Assembly (NCBI RefSeq): GCF_000169535.1
Contig: NZ_AAYN02000002.1
Coordinates: 798,642 to 862,641, forward strand
Direction: 5' to 3'
Length of the DNA stretch: 64,000 nucleotides
Source of the DNA: Ureaplasma urealyticum serovar 8 str. ATCC 27618
GTDB lineage: Bacteria; Bacillota_I; Bacilli_A; Mycoplasmatales; Mycoplasmoidaceae
The position numbers and the translations under genes were made by a program. Shown here one piece after another: positions 61,185 through 64,000 of the stretch (position 1 is the stretch's first letter; every line of letters begins with the position of its first letter). The notes below the pieces were generated by a model that did no database searches, was not told the DNA's origin, and was given only the letters and a program-made list of their open reading frames with translations.

Positions 61185-61505
61185 TTAAATTGAACGTAAT
61201 TTATTAACTAATGAATTTTCGTCAATAAATCCTAAGCTATTTGTTTTAATTTCTTCATTCTTTACATAAAATAAAGATGGAATTGATTTAACTTGATATT
61301 GTGCAGATAATTCTGGAAAATGATCAACGTTTACTTTAATAATAGTAAATTCATCACCGTATTTTTTTTCAATTGAATCTAATACTGGTGAAAGCATACG
61401 ACAAGGCGGGCATCAATCAGCATAAAAATCAATTAAAACTGGTTTTGAATGATTATCTTTTAGTATTTGATTTAAGTTTTGGTTGTTTTCTAATTTAATT
61501 AACAT
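61185..61505 (-). CDS. trxA: Thioredoxin
   Basis: 106 aa. Active-site motif D-W-C-P-P-C at residues 30-35 (the Trp is a TGA codon), instead of the usual W-C-G-P-C. Also F-Y-A-D before it, V-N-V-D-H in the middle strand and the cis-Pro of S-I-P-S-L near residue 75. Cytoplasmic dithiol reductant. Starts 27 nt after topA ends. Confidence 0.93.
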
Positions 61506-61532
61506 AAGATTTTCCTTTTTGTATTTTATATA

Positions 61533-63569
61533 TTATTCTTGATCAGAATTGTTTTTATCATTATTTGATTCATTAACATTACGAATGTAGTTACATTGTG
61601 GATAACCTGTACATCCAATAAAGTATTTATTCTTACGATTCTTACGTTTAATTAATGGTTCTGAACAAGTTGGACATAATTCATCAAGAATTTCTGGTTT
61701 TTCTAATGATTCTGTAAAACGACAGGTAGGAAAGTTTGAACAGGCAATAAATTGAGCATTTGTTCTAGATCTTTTAATCACTAAATCATGTTCACACATT
61801 GGACATAATCGATTAATTTTTTCATCTGGAACTTTTTCAATTTTAGTATAAGCTTGTTTTACTTCTTCTTCAAAAACAGGTATGAAAGAACTAACTAAAT
61901 CTTTTCAAAATAATTCACCATTAGCAACAACATCTAAACGATCTTCCATTTTAGATGTAAATTTAATAGAAATAACTCGTGGGAAGGCTTCTTTTAGTTC
62001 TTGAATAACTTTAATCCCTAACTCTGTTGGAATTAGTTTTCCTTTTTCTTTATTAATATAACCTCGAGTTGTTCCAATCGTAGCCATTGTCGCATATGTT
62101 GATGGACGACCAACACCAGCATTTTTTAATGCAGCAATTAAAGATGCTTCTGTGTAATAAGGTGGTGGAGTTGTTTCTTTTTGAACCAATTCAATGTTTT
62201 CTTTTTTAAATTCATCACCAACATTAATAACTGGTGGTTGAAACTTTAATTCATCACGTTGTTTTTTATAAAAATCTAAAACTCAATATCCTAGAGTTCT
62301 AATTGTTTTATATGATGTATAAAATTTATATTCATTACTAATGAAACGAATAACTTGCTTATTAAATGTTGGAACTTTCATTAATGCAGCTAAAGTTTTG
62401 TTTCAAACTAAATTATATAATTTGTAAATATCTGCTGAAACATGCTCTTTAATTTCTTCAGGTTTTAAGTTAATGTCAACAGGACGAATTGCCTCGTGTG
62501 CATCTTGTACATTTTCTTCTTTTTTATTGATTTTTTTATTCTTAAAATTTTCTAAATAATCATTACCATAATTATCTTCAATAAATTTATTAGCTTCTAA
62601 TAAAAAATCATCGCTTAATCGTTCGCTATCTGTTCTTGGATAAGTTATTAAAGCTAATTGTTGATTATTAATTTCTAAACCCTCAAACATTTGTTGGGCT
62701 ACTAGTGTTGTTTTATTAGCACTTCAACCGAAATTATTTGACGCCATTTGTAGTAATTTATCAGTTGTTAATGGTAATTGAACATCCCCTTTAGTGATTT
62801 TTAAATCATCAACATTATAAACTTTAAAAATATCGCCTAATTCATCAATAACACGTTGAGCATCTTTACGATGTAAAAATTTTAAATCACTATCGCCATT
62901 CTCTTTTTGATTATATAATTCAACGTCGTATGGAACTTTTCTTAAAGATACAAAAATATTTTTTTCAATCGTTCCTTCAACTTGGTATCATTCTTCTTTA
63001 ACAAAAGCTCGTCGTTCTAATTCTCTTTCAACTACAAATAATAAAGCAATTGATTGCACTCGTCCAGCTGATAGACCATGCAGATTTTTTTTAACTAATC
63101 CAGAAAGTTTATAACCAATAACTCGATCTAAAATTCGTCTTGCAAATTGTGAGTCCACCAAATTAAAATCAATATCATGTTTTTCGTCAATTGATTTTAA
63201 AATTGCTTTTTGTGTGATTTCATTAAAAGTAATTCTTCTAACACGTTCTTTCTCTTTTTTTGGTAATAAATCATAAACATGTCAACTAATAGCTTCGCCT
63301 TCACGATCAGGGTCAGTTGCTAAATAAATATTATCTGATTTTTTTGCTAAATCTATGATTGCTTTTATTTGTTGTTTTTTTGATATTTTTTTATTTGTTG
63401 TTTTGATTATTTCTCATTTTAAATCATAAGTTTTTGGATCGTATCCTGATTTTTTAGCAAGTTCGCGTAAATGGCCACCTGTTGCTATTACATTATATCC
63501 ATCACCTAAATACGATTGAATCGATTTAATCTTATTTGGCGACTCTACTACTATCAAATCTTTTTGCAT
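61533..63569 (-). CDS. topA: DNA topoisomerase I
   Basis: 678 aa; ATG 63567-63569 with GGGAG upstream. TOPRIM: V-V-E-S-P-N-K near residue 7 and A-T-D-P-D-R-E-G-E-A near 85. Catalytic Tyr near 309 in I-T-Y-P-R-T-D-S. G-V-G-R-P-S-T-Y-A-T and two C4 zinc ribbons at the end (C-P-M-C ... C-x-x-x-P-T-C and C-P-T-C ... C-x-x-x-P-Q-C). It relaxes negative supercoils. The gene order dprA-topA is the standard Firmicute/mollicute neighbourhood. Confidence 0.97.
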
Positions 63570-63641
63570 TTTTTCTCCCATTTATTATAATCATTTGCTC
63601 GTTTTAATCATTGTAAATAATTATAATATTATGTTTCTTGT

Positions 63642-63998
63642 TTAATTTATTAATTTTGTGTTTTTAATAAACTGATAAATACGATTAATGTATTTAGGAT
63701 AAATTGTGTTTGGTTTAGTTAATTTTTTATCTAATAGCACTAAATCTAATTGACAATCTTTATATTGATTAAGAAGATAATCATCTATTTGATATAGTTC
63801 ATTAACACATAAAATATGATCACTTGATGCGCATGCAAGGCGTTTTAAGTCTTGTTTCGTTTGACTACCATTATAATCTTTTGGAATTTCGGATATAACA
63901 CTTACATTACAATAATTTAAATATTTAATATTTTTAGAACTATAAATCCCTTCATTACTAATAATGCAAATTCGCGCTTTAAGAGTGATTAAACGATT
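63642..63998 (-). CDS. DprA/Smf-like protein, 3' part only
   Basis: About 119 C-terminal codons, ending TAA 63642-63644; the start lies outside the window. I-S-E-I-P-K-D-Y then K-R-L-A-C-A-S-S-D-H-I-L-C-V-N-E-L resembles the end of the DprA Rossmann domain (S-E-Y-P ... F-P-x-R-N-R-I-I-A ... L-V-V-E-A), in a reduced mollicute form. Position directly upstream of topA supports it, since dprA-topA is a common pair. The key F-P-R-N-R motif is not preserved, so the call is tentative. Confidence 0.45.
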   Translation of the reverse strand, partial: NRLITLKARICIISNEGIYSSKNIKYLNYCNVSVISEIPKDYNGSQTKQDLKRLACASSDHILCVNELYQIDDYLLNQYKDCQLDLVLLDKKLTKPNTIYPKYINRIYQFIKNTKLIN

Positions 63999-64000
63999 GA

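Noticed and set aside
1-64000. Insertion sequences, prophage or integrase genes
   Set aside because: No transposase, recombinase or phage structural motif was seen in any frame, and no terminal inverted repeats with target duplications.

Overview
The window reads as one stretch of chromosome from a very AT-rich mollicute that uses genetic code 4 (UGA = Trp). Almost every long gene becomes intact only when TGA is read as tryptophan. Code 4, the Ureaplasma-style lipoproteins (short signal, C-N-S after the lipid Cys, homopolymer tracts upstream), an HPr without its catalytic His, and giant surface proteins suggest Ureaplasma or a near relative in the pneumoniae/hominis lineage. The genus is an inference; the codon reassignment is seen directly.

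Layout. 1-5.2 kb (minus): three related lipoprotein genes plus a decayed fourth copy, each intact gene with a TATAAT 6 nt before the ATG and a 15-17 bp poly-A tract further upstream. 5.3-9.4 kb (minus): one 1367-aa SF1 helicase with a nuclease-like tail. 9.6-12.7 kb (plus): a membrane protein of unknown function and a six-helix K+ channel. 12.7-15.6 kb (minus): an ATP-grasp (TupA-like) gene paired with a DUF2156/LPG-synthase-C gene, then rpsI-rplM. 15.9-17.5 kb (plus): an orphan lipoprotein. 17.6-47.0 kb (minus): two consecutive giant ORFs of 4798 and 5023 codons, overlapping by 14 nt, about 46% of the window. I read the frame across the inter-ORF gaps and found no TAA/TAG. Both are built from a degenerate unit recurring about every 1.1-1.2 kb and both end in a transmembrane helix. 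47.2-50.4 kb (plus): an amino-acid permease with an upstream mini-ORF/hairpin, then rpmG-secE-nusG. 50.4-51.1 kb: a gene-free stretch with nested inverted repeats, a candidate structured RNA. 51.1-56.1 kb (minus): a DEAD-box helicase and two MATE-family transporters. 56.2-64 kb (minus): deoC, transketolase, HPr-like protein, cardiolipin synthase, tRNA-Ser(GCU), thioredoxin, topA and the 3' part of a probable dprA.

How it fits together: the housekeeping parts (translation, transcription, topology, pentose/deoxynucleoside catabolism, phospholipid synthesis) are ordinary. Surface variation is the theme of the accessory parts: homopolymer-preceded lipoproteins with a shared 5' cassette, a nonsense-interrupted family member, and a paralogous pair of giant anchored repeat proteins. 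The most unusual objects are the giant pair, the poly-A lipoprotein cassette, the candidate RNA at 50.5-50.9 kb, and the permease leader.
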